Assembly: GCA_964371945.1 (NCBI GenBank)
Contig: CAYJPA010000112.1
Span: 1-13,908, forward strand
Origin: CAYJPA01 sp964371945
Lineage (GTDB): Bacteria > Chloroflexota > Chloroflexia > Thermomicrobiales > UBA6265
DNA: 13,908 bases
Direction: 5' to 3'
Notes under the pieces: model-generated
What the model saw: the letters and a program-made list of their open reading frames with translations, nothing else
Database searches by the model: none
Told to the model about the DNA's origin: nothing
Made by a program: the position numbers and the translations under genes
Shown here: positions 1-5,680 of the stretch, piece after piece
Position numbering within the stretch: the stretch's first letter is position 1
Layout of the letters: each line of letters starts with the position of its first letter

Positions 1-111
1 AGGTGTGTCAACCATGTCTCCGCAACGATGTAACGCATGTGTCCGGTCTATACAACACGGCGGTCTGCCCCTACACGTTGTGAACGGTCTTCCATAATCG
101 TTCCGGGTTGT

Positions 112-147
112 TTAGGCGTAAATCTCCTGATCACAGCAGAGGTTCGC
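112..147 (-). repeat. Dispersed 36-nt repeat, copy 1
   Basis: This segment matches 2954-2989 at 31 of 36 positions. Read on the minus strand it encodes ANLCCDQEIYA followed by a stop, exactly the C-terminal peptide of the glycosyltransferase at 2954-4279. All five differences fall in third codon positions, including TAA versus TAG, so every one is synonymous. The flanks are unrelated. The minus frame stays open upstream to a TGA at 385-387 and could give a 57-residue product from an ATG at 283-285, but that sequence resembles nothing and shows no supporting features. On the plus strand both copies can also fold (AATCTC against GAGATT or GAGGTT), so a structural repeat is the alternative to a paralog remnant. 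Confidence 0.6.
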
Positions 148-435
148 TCCGATGTCCATCCGTCTGCCGTCTGTGGTTTTGGACCACGGGTTCGCGGGCG
201 AGTTGCGGGGTCGCTTCCGCCTACTCGAAAGCCGACCGCCTGACGTTCGGTCTTCGGCTGACACTGGATCGTTCGCTGAATCCATGATTGTTAGTGACTC
301 CCCCGCCCGACAGATCGGCCGGTGGAGTTCCGTTGTTTCGATAGGAACACGGCGTCCGGGTGGGTTGCAAAGTTGCCACGAGCGTCATTCGCCCAAGGTC
401 CGGGCGTCCGTGGGCGTCACTTGACTCGCCGAGGC

Positions 436-460
436 AACTTGCGGCACATAGCCGCAGGTT
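436..460. repeat. Hairpin-forming inverted repeat
   Basis: The arms 436-445 and 451-460 pair at 9 of 10 positions around the five-base loop ACATA. No T-run follows on either strand, so it does not look like an intrinsic terminator. Its role is unknown. Confidence 0.4.
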
Positions 461-695
461 CAGGCCGGTTCTCGACGGCTACGCCTCCGACCCGGCAATC
501 AAATGCTTGATTTCGTGATACCCCAAATGAGCGCTGTTTCTCGACATGACCGCGTTGCGACAACGATGCGCGGGCTTGCAGGGTGCCACGTCTCTGCCGC
601 GGAGCGGGTCGTAGTATCGGTCCATCTCTGGTCGGGCCAGGGCGAATGATGTCGACAATTGGTCCGCGCTTAACCAAACAGGGAGGAGCGATGCG

Positions 696-2900
696 ATGAA
701 CGCCAAGGCACGATTGTTCCGACTATTAAGCGCAATGCTGATTGTGTTGCTTGCGGCAGGGCTCACGGGTGCCGGACCTCTTTTCCCCCGGCCCGCGCAT
801 GCGCTCCAATCGGATGATCTGGAGTATCGACAAGTCGAGCCAGGGGAGATGTCGCTTGGACCCGAGCATGACGGCATCCTGTTCGGTTCGAAAGACACGA
901 CTGTTTTCGCGATCGAGCTAGCTACCGGAGATGTTCTCTGGCGGTACGTTGCCCCTGCTCCAATCCTGTCACGCGAGCTGATCGGCGGAGAGCTCTTTGC
1001 GTGGACCTTCGACCCCGCACAGGATGCATTGATTGCCCTCAATCCGGAACTTGGGCAAGAACGATGGCGGATCGGAGATCTGCCGCACGAAGACGTCTGG
1101 GGCATTTACGTCAGTTCCGACGGCGTCGATCTGGTCGTGGTCGATATCTGGACGGAGTTCGGAACCTTCATCGAAGCGGTCGACGCAACCACTGGCGCCG
1201 ATCGGTGGACACAGAACCTCATCAACAATCAATCCCCGCAAGGGGAGGTCACCGCCGTGCTAACCCGTTCCGGTCCGGCCACTAGCTATGGGGTTGCAAG
1301 CAGTGGCTCGTGGTCAAACTACAGCGAACAACGCGGCCTCGTGATGATGCTTGACCAGACCACGGGCTGGCCGATCTGGTCCGTTTGGGCGGATCGATTT
1401 ACATTCACTGCTGCTTGCGATGAATCGACAGTCTATGTGTTGGCTGCACCGGACAACGCGTTTGACCAGCTCAATCACCTGCTTGCGATCGATGCGGGGA
1501 ATGGATCGACTCGCTGGGAAACAACGTTCTCATCGCCCGTCATGGAACTCGAGCTCGCGGGCGACTCGATTGCTGTGCAAACAGCAAATGGCATTATCGA
1601 GGTGATGGACAGCGCGAACGGAGTTCGTCGCTGGAGCGTGACCCCGGACAAACAGGTCAATTCGATCGGTTTGAATGAGAGGGGTCTCTACACAATCGAC
1701 GCGGTTGGAGTGATCTCAGCTCGCAGCCCCGAGGACGGAGCCTTGGTCTGGGAGCGAGCGGGCTATCTTGCCAGAACGATTGGTTTCGTGTCGCTCGATT
1801 CGCCGATTCTCATCACTGTGCTCGATTTCCGGATCGCCCGCGTGGATACAGACGCCGGCGATCGACTGTGGTCCGCGAAGCCATTGTTCGACACAGTCCG
1901 AGGGCAAGGCGTGCCCAACGTTGCGACACCCCCGCCGTCTCCACCGAGCGCCGGTTATGACGATGCCGGCACGGAGGACACCCCGTTTGGTGTGTTCGTC
2001 GGATCCGAGCTCAGCGTTGTCGATCAACGAGACAGCGAGGCACTCGACATTGACGATCACGGTCAGATAGTCGGTTCGTTCGAGACTGAATCTCACGCTC
2101 GGCACGCCGCGGTCTGGACGAACGGACTTCTGAGGGATCTTCGCACTCTTGGTGGGGAGGAGAGCGTCGCCTACGCGATAAACGACGCCGGTCAAATCGT
2201 CGGAGGGTCGCAGACTGAAAGCGGGGTGTTTCACGCGTTCATATGGACCGAAGATCAGACAGTCGATCTGCACCCGAGCGGTTTCTACTTTAGCTTGGCG
2301 ACGGACATCAACAGTTCAGGAGAAGTTGTCGGTATGGTTGGCGATGAAACCGGACAACGAAGAGCCGCGGTATGGCGGACAGGGGTGTTCACCATGTTGC
2401 CGGATTTCGGCGGCACGCTAACGCAGGCTCTCGCGGTCAACGACGAGGGACTAATCGTTGGCCTGGCCGCGACACCAAATAACGAGGTCCGGGCCGTCCT
2501 GTGGGAGAACGACCTTATCGTCGAACTGAGTACCCAGGGCTTCGAGTGGAGCCAGGCCTGGGATATCAACAATTCGGGTCAGATAGTGGGAGCGGTATTG
2601 ATGTCGTCAGGCTACGCTGTCGCAGCGGTCTGGCAGGAAGGCGGCGACGCTCCGACGCTGCTGTCGACTCCCTCTCAGGCACACAGCCTTGCCTATGGAA
2701 TCAACGATGATGGGTTTGTCGTCGGGAAAGTGCAACCAGACATCGGAGAATCACGAGCGGCGCTGTGGAGCCTCGACTCGCCCGATCGGTATCAGCTCAT
2801 CGGCTACTCTCAAGGCGAAGCGATGGCGATCAGCTCGGCTCGGGAGATTGTAGGGTCCGCGGGGAGTGGTAACGCCGTTGTCTGGAGGCCGGAAGCATAG
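696..2900 (+). CDS. Secreted PQQ-propeller / HAF-repeat protein
   Basis: This 734-residue protein is predicted to be exported. A basic N-terminus and hydrophobic stretch (about residues 8-28) precede a likely AHA cleavage site near residue 36. Residues about 55-400 contain eight units ending in the PQQ-propeller signature of a D-x-x-x-G turn and a conserved tryptophan (W82, W124, W171, W228, W274, W313, W352, W392), as in BamB/PQQ-dehydrogenase-like propellers. A proline-rich linker at about 405-430 leads to seven repeats of about 43 residues with the core IND-x-GQIVG followed by A-x-x-W. This is the HAF extracellular repeat, which also suggests a propeller. The start is supported by GGGAGGAG at 681-688, seven bases upstream. 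No catalytic motif is visible and only one cysteine was noticed, so I infer a binding or scaffold role at the cell surface. The ligand is unknown. The gene stands alone and converges on the next one. Confidence 0.85.
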   Translation: MNAKARLFRLLSAMLIVLLAAGLTGAGPLFPRPAHALQSDDLEYRQVEPGEMSLGPEHDGILFGSKDTTVFAIELATGDVLWRYVAPAPILSRELIGGELFAWTFDPAQDALIALNPELGQERWRIGDLPHEDVWGIYVSSDGVDLVVVDIWTEFGTFIEAVDATTGADRWTQNLINNQSPQGEVTAVLTRSGPATSYGVASSGSWSNYSEQRGLVMMLDQTTGWPIWSVWADRFTFTAACDESTVYVLAAPDNAFDQLNHLLAIDAGNGSTRWETTFSSPVMELELAGDSIAVQTANGIIEVMDSANGVRRWSVTPDKQVNSIGLNERGLYTIDAVGVISARSPEDGALVWERAGYLARTIGFVSLDSPILITVLDFRIARVDTDAGDRLWSAKPLFDTVRGQGVPNVATPPPSPPSAGYDDAGTEDTPFGVFVGSELSVVDQRDSEALDIDDHGQIVGSFETESHARHAAVWTNGLLRDLRTLGGEESVAYAINDAGQIVGGSQTESGVFHAFIWTEDQTVDLHPSGFYFSLATDINSSGEVVGMVGDETGQRRAAVWRTGVFTMLPDFGGTLTQALAVNDEGLIVGLAATPNNEVRAVLWENDLIVELSTQGFEWSQAWDINNSGQIVGAVLMSSGYAVAAVWQEGGDAPTLLSTPSQAHSLAYGINDDGFVVGKVQPDIGESRAALWSLDSPDRYQLIGYSQGEAMAISSAREIVGSAGSGNAVVWRPEA

Positions 2901-2953
2901 GCCCCGACACCGACGGACACCTTCAAGCCGTCATGACCAGAGTCCAAAAGCCG

Positions 2954-2989
2954 CTATGCGTAAATCTCCTGATCGCAGCAGAGATTGGC
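2954..2989 (-). repeat. Dispersed 36-nt repeat, copy 2
   Basis: This is the second copy of the 112-147 repeat, forming the last eleven codons and stop of the glycosyltransferase gene. The plus-strand arms 2963-2968 (AATCTC) and 2981-2986 (GAGATT) pair perfectly, and an inner CTG/CAG pairing is possible with a two-base bulge. The hairpin lies just downstream of the convergent gene ending at 2900, but has no T-run. Confidence 0.55.
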
Positions 2990-4279
2990 GCGGTGTCCTT
3001 CTGCCAGGCGTTGGTACAGGTGCACCACCGATTGTGCAACCGATTCCCAGGCGAATCGCTGCACGGCCTCTTGTGCTTCGAGTCCCATTCGCGCGCGAAG
3101 CGATGTATCCCTGACCAATCTGTGGATCGCCTCCGCGAGGGCATCGGAATCGCCGAACGGCACGAGCAGCCCGGTAATCTCATCCTCGACCGTGAACGTC
3201 AACCCGCCGACGTGCGATGCGATCACCGGTATCCCGCAGGCCATTGCCTCGACTGCAACCAGGCCAAATGACTCATACCGAGATGGCACGACCACGAGAT
3301 CGGATGCCGAATAGAAGTAAGGCAATACATCTTGCGGTTGGGCGCCGGCGAAAAGGCAGTACCGCGCGATTCCGAGCTTCCTCGCCTCGTCGACGACCTC
3401 GGCCAGGGGTCCGACAGGTCGGCCTGCCTCATCGAGATCGCCGCCGACGAACACGAATGTCGGAACGTTCCCACCGTTTGTTGCCATCGAGGAAATCGAG
3501 CGGATCAACGTGTCGATGCCCTTGATCGGATCAATTCTGCCGACGAACAGGCAGATCTCACCGTCGATCGGCAACCCAAGGCGTCGCCGCGATTCACTTC
3601 GGTCGTGTGGTTTGAAGAGCTCTGTATCGACCCCGGGCGGGATGGTGCAGATCTTCTCGGCCGGCGTGTGCTGTCGCCAGACGAGATCGGCCCGCTCATC
3701 CGGATTCGCGGCAATCAAACTATCGGCCAAATCGACCAGGCGGCGCTCGATTTGCGCCCGGAGCAGCGTTTCACGCTGAGAGGCCGGTGCAACCGCGTTC
3801 TTCATGTGCGCGGTGGTGTGGAACATCTGGATGAACGGAGTTTCCCAATATCGTTTCAGCAGATGAGCCGCCCACCCTGACAGCCAGTAATGGGCGTGAA
3901 CGACGTCGTACCGTACGCCGTTGCGAACGGAATAGAGCGCTGCTTGTTCCGCGAACTCGGGGAGATAGGTGAAGATTTCATTCTTATCGACCGGTCCGAC
4001 CGGTCCGGCAGTGATATTTATGAGATTGACATTATCGCAAATGTTATCGACTTCTGGCGCATCGGGATCGGTTCTGCGCACAAACATATCGACCGGCAGT
4101 CCCAGTTTGGAGGTGTGACAGGAGAGCTCACGAACGTAGACATTCATACCGCCCGCATCCTTGCCACCGAGGGTAGCGAGCGGAGAGGTATGCACCGAGA
4201 TTGCCGCCACGCGGCGAAGGGCGTCCGTTTCGAAACCGAAGACGGACGGACCCACGTAGTCGGAAATAGACACGACCAT
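2954..4279 (-). CDS. GT-B glycosyltransferase, MshA-like (GT4)
   Basis: This 441-residue enzyme should transfer a sugar from a nucleotide-sugar donor. The N-terminal acceptor domain has SVHTSPLA near residue 28 and GGMNVY at 43-48, a combination typical of MshA (D-inositol-3-phosphate glycosyltransferase of mycothiol synthesis) and sucrose-phosphate-synthase relatives. VHAHYWLSG at about 127-135 supplies the conserved histidine. The donor domain shows PPGVD (214-218), FVGR near 245, a basic K253 in the DPIKG loop, and the retaining GT4 E-x7-E pair E336/E344. The ATG at 4279 is preferred because AAAGGA lies four bases upstream. A GTG at 4303 would add eight residues. The family is clear, but the substrate is not: mycothiol-type thiol synthesis, sucrose synthesis and glycolipid or polysaccharide synthesis are all possible. 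No other mycothiol gene is nearby. Confidence 0.9.
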   Translation of the reverse strand: MVVSISDYVGPSVFGFETDALRRVAAISVHTSPLATLGGKDAGGMNVYVRELSCHTSKLGLPVDMFVRRTDPDAPEVDNICDNVNLINITAGPVGPVDKNEIFTYLPEFAEQAALYSVRNGVRYDVVHAHYWLSGWAAHLLKRYWETPFIQMFHTTAHMKNAVAPASQRETLLRAQIERRLVDLADSLIAANPDERADLVWRQHTPAEKICTIPPGVDTELFKPHDRSESRRRLGLPIDGEICLFVGRIDPIKGIDTLIRSISSMATNGGNVPTFVFVGGDLDEAGRPVGPLAEVVDEARKLGIARYCLFAGAQPQDVLPYFYSASDLVVVPSRYESFGLVAVEAMACGIPVIASHVGGLTFTVEDEITGLLVPFGDSDALAEAIHRLVRDTSLRARMGLEAQEAVQRFAWESVAQSVVHLYQRLAEGHRANLCCDQEIYA

Positions 4280-4381
4280 TTGGTCCTTTCGATAAGCAAC
4301 CACAAGCGGTACGAGGAGCCGCCGGCAACCAAAAATGCGGGAAACGGTCAGCAGCCTTCCGATTCATTAGTCGCTTCGATA

Positions 4382-4390
4382 ATTATAGCA
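4382..4390 (-). promoter_or_regulatory. Extended -10 promoter of the glycosyltransferase gene
   Basis: The minus strand reads TGCTATAAT, a perfect -10 hexamer with the TG extension. No good -35 lies at 17 bp, as is common for extended -10 promoters. Transcription would start near 4374, leaving a leader of about 95 nt before the ATG at 4279. Confidence 0.6.
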
Positions 4391-4427
4391 AGGGGTTGGC
4401 GTCCGTGCGGCAAGTTGGGCGTCGCTG

Positions 4428-4976
4428 TCACATCTGCTCTGGAATCAGCAGGCCGTACGTGCCGTCCTTGCGCCGATAGACGAGCGTGACGGACTTGGCG
4501 TCGGTGTTCTCGAAGAGAAAGAAATCGTGTCCAAGTAGCTCCATCTGGTCGATTGCTTCTTCCGCGTCCATCGGCTTGACCGGGAATCGCTTCGTGCGCA
4601 CGATCTTGAACTCGCCTTCAGGCTCGTCAGCAGCCTCTGCAGCGACTTCGACGTAGGGGGCGAGCCGTCGCCCGTGGCGGTCCGACTTCCGCTCATGATG
4701 TTTGCGAACCTGGGTTTCGAGTTTTCCCATGACCGCGTCGACCGCTTTAATGGGGTCGTGGTCACGCTCTTCGGCGCGAAGGGTCGATTTGCCGGTTTGG
4801 AGGGTTACCTGGGCGACGGTGACTTCGCCACCGCTACGCTGAGACTGCTTGCGCAATTCGAGCTTGGCGTCGACGACACGATCGACCAGTCGGTCCAGCC
4901 GTGCTGCATGTCGTTGTGCGGCGGCTTGCACGTCATGGGTGACATCGACATCGTTGCCTCGAATCTGAAGTTCCAT
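4428..4976 (-). CDS. hpf: Long-form ribosome hibernation promoting factor
   Basis: This 182-residue protein matches long HPF/RaiA-type factors in length and layout. Residues 1 to about 100 form the S30AE domain (MELQIRGNDVDV start, basic helix with RKHHERK near 91-97), which binds the decoding region of the 30S subunit. A short acidic linker (about 110-122) leads to the C-terminal dimerisation domain at about 124-180, with the characteristic GHDFFLFENTD and DGTYGLLIP segments. In this family the C-terminal domain pairs two 70S ribosomes into inactive 100S dimers during stationary phase or stress. The open frame extends 23 codons further upstream, but the ATG at 4976 is chosen because GGAGGT sits four bases before it and the family starts here. 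It lies downstream of tRNA-Arg on the same strand. Confidence 0.95.
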   Translation of the reverse strand: MELQIRGNDVDVTHDVQAAAQRHAARLDRLVDRVVDAKLELRKQSQRSGGEVTVAQVTLQTGKSTLRAEERDHDPIKAVDAVMGKLETQVRKHHERKSDRHGRRLAPYVEVAAEAADEPEGEFKIVRTKRFPVKPMDAEEAIDQMELLGHDFFLFENTDAKSVTLVYRRKDGTYGLLIPEQM

Positions 4977-5022
4977 CGTTACCTCCGGGTCAAAAAGGGG
5001 AGCTCGCTGCACATCGCGCTGC

Positions 5023-5059
5023 GAGGGCCTGGGATCGGCCCTCAATCGTCAGCGTGACG
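5023..5059 (-). promoter_or_regulatory. Two stem-loops between tRNA-Arg and hpf
   Basis: Two perfect inverted repeats lie in the 84-nt interval. The first is CGTCA/TGACG (5047-5051 with 5055-5059, three-base loop), directly after the tRNA 3' end. The second is GAGGGCC/GGCCCTC (5023-5029 with 5037-5043, seven-base loop). No T-run follows either on the minus strand, although a CCCCTTTTT run occurs about 27 bases later, just before the hpf ribosome binding site. They may act in tRNA 3' processing, partial attenuation or mRNA stability. The function is inferred. Confidence 0.45.
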
Positions 5060-5060
5060 C

Positions 5061-5136
5061 TGGTGCCCGCGGAGGGACTTGAACCCCCGACGCCCACCTT
5101 AGGACGGTGGCGCTCTATCCACTGAGCTACACGGGC
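5061..5136 (-). tRNA. tRNA-Arg (anticodon CCU)
   Basis: A 76-nt cloverleaf including an encoded CCA at its 3' end. The acceptor stem GCCCGTG pairs with CGCGGGC (one T-G wobble), the D-stem is GCTC/GAGC, and the anticodon stem is CCACC/GGTGG around loop GTCCTAA. The T-arm carries TTCAAGT. The anticodon CCT (plus-strand 5101-5103) reads the arginine codon AGG. Position 32 is G where C or U is usual. Confidence 0.95.
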
Positions 5137-5389
5137 GGGCATGGGGCACGCGCACGCTGATCCTAACATAGAGCCGAGATGAACCAATTCCTCTCATTCA
5201 AATTGGAGATGGCGGTGCTCGCCGCACGTCCGAAACATCCAAATGCAGTGTTCACTTCGTGGGAGCAGAAAATCGAAGCCCGCGGGCACATGCAAAATGC
5301 GCTTTCGAGCTCGTCGGTGGAGAAGATGCCATCTCAAATTGGACCGTACGTACATCGTTGACTCCGGTCAAGGAAGAGAACGAAGTCAA

Positions 5390-5406
5390 TGTTGTTGACA
5401 ACAACA
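5390..5406. promoter_or_regulatory. 17-bp palindrome, operator-like
   Basis: TGTTGTTG and CAACAACA form a perfect 8-bp inverted repeat around a single A. Size and symmetry fit a binding site for a dimeric helix-turn-helix regulator, but no regulator gene is adjacent. TTGACA occurs within it (5394-5399), without a recognisable -10 downstream. Confidence 0.45.
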
Positions 5407-5430
5407 CCAACGTCGATGTGGTCGAAAGGT

Positions 5431-5460
5431 GTGACATTTTGTGACATTTTGTGACTTTTT
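5431..5460 (+). repeat. Three tandem 10-bp direct repeats
   Basis: GTGACATTTT occurs twice in succession, followed by GTGACTTTTT. The 10-bp period would put each GTGAC on the same DNA face. Such an array resembles the direct-repeat sites of OmpR/PhoB-type response regulators. That is an inference only, since no such gene is nearby. It ends about 47 bp before the proposed -35 of tRNA-Pro. Confidence 0.6.
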
Positions 5461-5507
5461 CCACTTGCGAGCGGCCCATCTCAATTGATCTGTCATGACG
5501 TTTGGCA

Positions 5508-5536
5508 TTGCCGGAGGTTCGGCGATGTGTTAGTCT
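5508..5536 (+). promoter_or_regulatory. Probable tRNA-Pro promoter
   Basis: TTGCCG (5508-5513) and TAGTCT (5531-5536) are separated by exactly 17 bp. Transcription would begin near 5543, a few bases before the mature tRNA at 5548. Both hexamers are imperfect, so this is a moderate call. Confidence 0.45.
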
Positions 5537-5547
5537 CACCGCCGTTA

Positions 5548-5625
5548 CGGGGAGTAGCGCAGCCCGGTTAGCGCGCAGCGTTCGGGACGCTGAGGTCGGA
5601 GGTTCGAATCCTCTCTCCCCGACCA
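5548..5625 (+). tRNA. tRNA-Pro (anticodon CGG)
   Basis: A 78-nt cloverleaf with encoded CCA. The acceptor stem CGGGGAG pairs with CTCCCCG, and the C1-G72 pair is typical of bacterial tRNA-Pro. The D-stem is GCGC/GCGC, the anticodon stem CAGCG/CGCTG with loop TTCGGGA, and the T-arm GGAGG-TTCGAAT-CCTCT. The anticodon CGG (5583-5585) followed by G37 reads CCG. It is not a tRNA-Sec despite its position before selA: it lacks the long variable arm and the UCA anticodon. Confidence 0.96.
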
Positions 5626-5629
5626 TGAT

Positions 5630-5656
5630 CGGGAGCGGTTCAGCCGCTCCCGTTTT
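5630..5656 (+). terminator. Intrinsic terminator after tRNA-Pro
   Basis: CGGGAGCGG (5630-5638) pairs perfectly with CCGCTCCCG (5644-5652) around the loop TTCAG, followed at once by TTTT. It lies four bases after the tRNA CCA end and 24 bases before selA, so it should end tRNA transcription. It implies that selA relies on read-through or on a promoter I cannot see in the short gap. Confidence 0.85.
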
Positions 5657-5680
5657 CATTCCTCGGCCGGGAGACTCGCC

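Larger units (their letters stand above)
1..695. other. Region without a convincing gene
   Basis: Short open frames exist on both strands here, but none has recognisable protein motifs, a good ribosome binding site or a family-like composition. A 208-residue minus-strand frame that runs into the following gene reads as its antisense shadow. Visible structure is limited. There is a short repeat at 112-147 (listed separately), an imperfect inverted repeat around 231-262, a 10-bp stem at 436-445/451-460, and an AT-rich 6-bp inverted repeat at 497-502/507-512 with loop ATGC. The last 200 bases presumably hold the promoter of the gene starting at 696, but I cannot point to a clear -35/-10 pair. 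The region could be decayed coding sequence. Confidence 0.6.
5137..5547. other. Gene-free interval between two tRNA genes
   Basis: No credible coding sequence is present. The minus-strand frame covering much of it is the familiar antisense artefact of a tRNA. The interval looks more AT-rich than its surroundings and holds several repeats: the 10-mer TCAAATTGGA at 5198-5207 and 5334-5343, an inverted CCAATT/AATTGG pair at 5184-5189/5201-5206, a 17-bp palindrome at 5390-5406, and three 10-bp direct repeats at 5431-5460. TATGTT on the minus strand (5165-5170) is a weak candidate -10 for tRNA-Arg/hpf. Confidence 0.6.

Noticed and set aside
479..1105. 208-residue minus-strand frame overlapping the start of the propeller gene
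   Set aside because: More than half is antisense to a well-supported gene. The product has no motif, no credible start signal and a serine/arginine-rich shadow composition.
3890..4489. 199-residue plus-strand frame opposite the glycosyltransferase start
   Set aside because: It is antisense to that gene, its promoter and the hpf end, with no motif.
4990..5187. 65-residue minus-strand frame with VAQWIERHRP
   Set aside because: It is a translation of tRNA-Arg itself, a common false gene call.
5431..5460. Tandem repeats considered as the start of a CRISPR array
   Set aside because: The units are only 10 bp with no spacers, and no cas gene is present.
5137..5547. Interval considered as an integrated element beside a tRNA
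   Set aside because: No integrase, and no duplicated tRNA 3' end (attachment-site repeat) is visible.
5548..5625. tRNA before selA considered as tRNA-Sec
   Set aside because: It has normal length, no long variable arm, and anticodon CGG; it is tRNA-Pro.
5252..5659. 135-residue minus-strand frame containing GERGFEPPTSASRT
   Set aside because: This is the well-known spurious protein produced by translating a tRNA antisense, here tRNA-Pro. It has no ribosome binding site.
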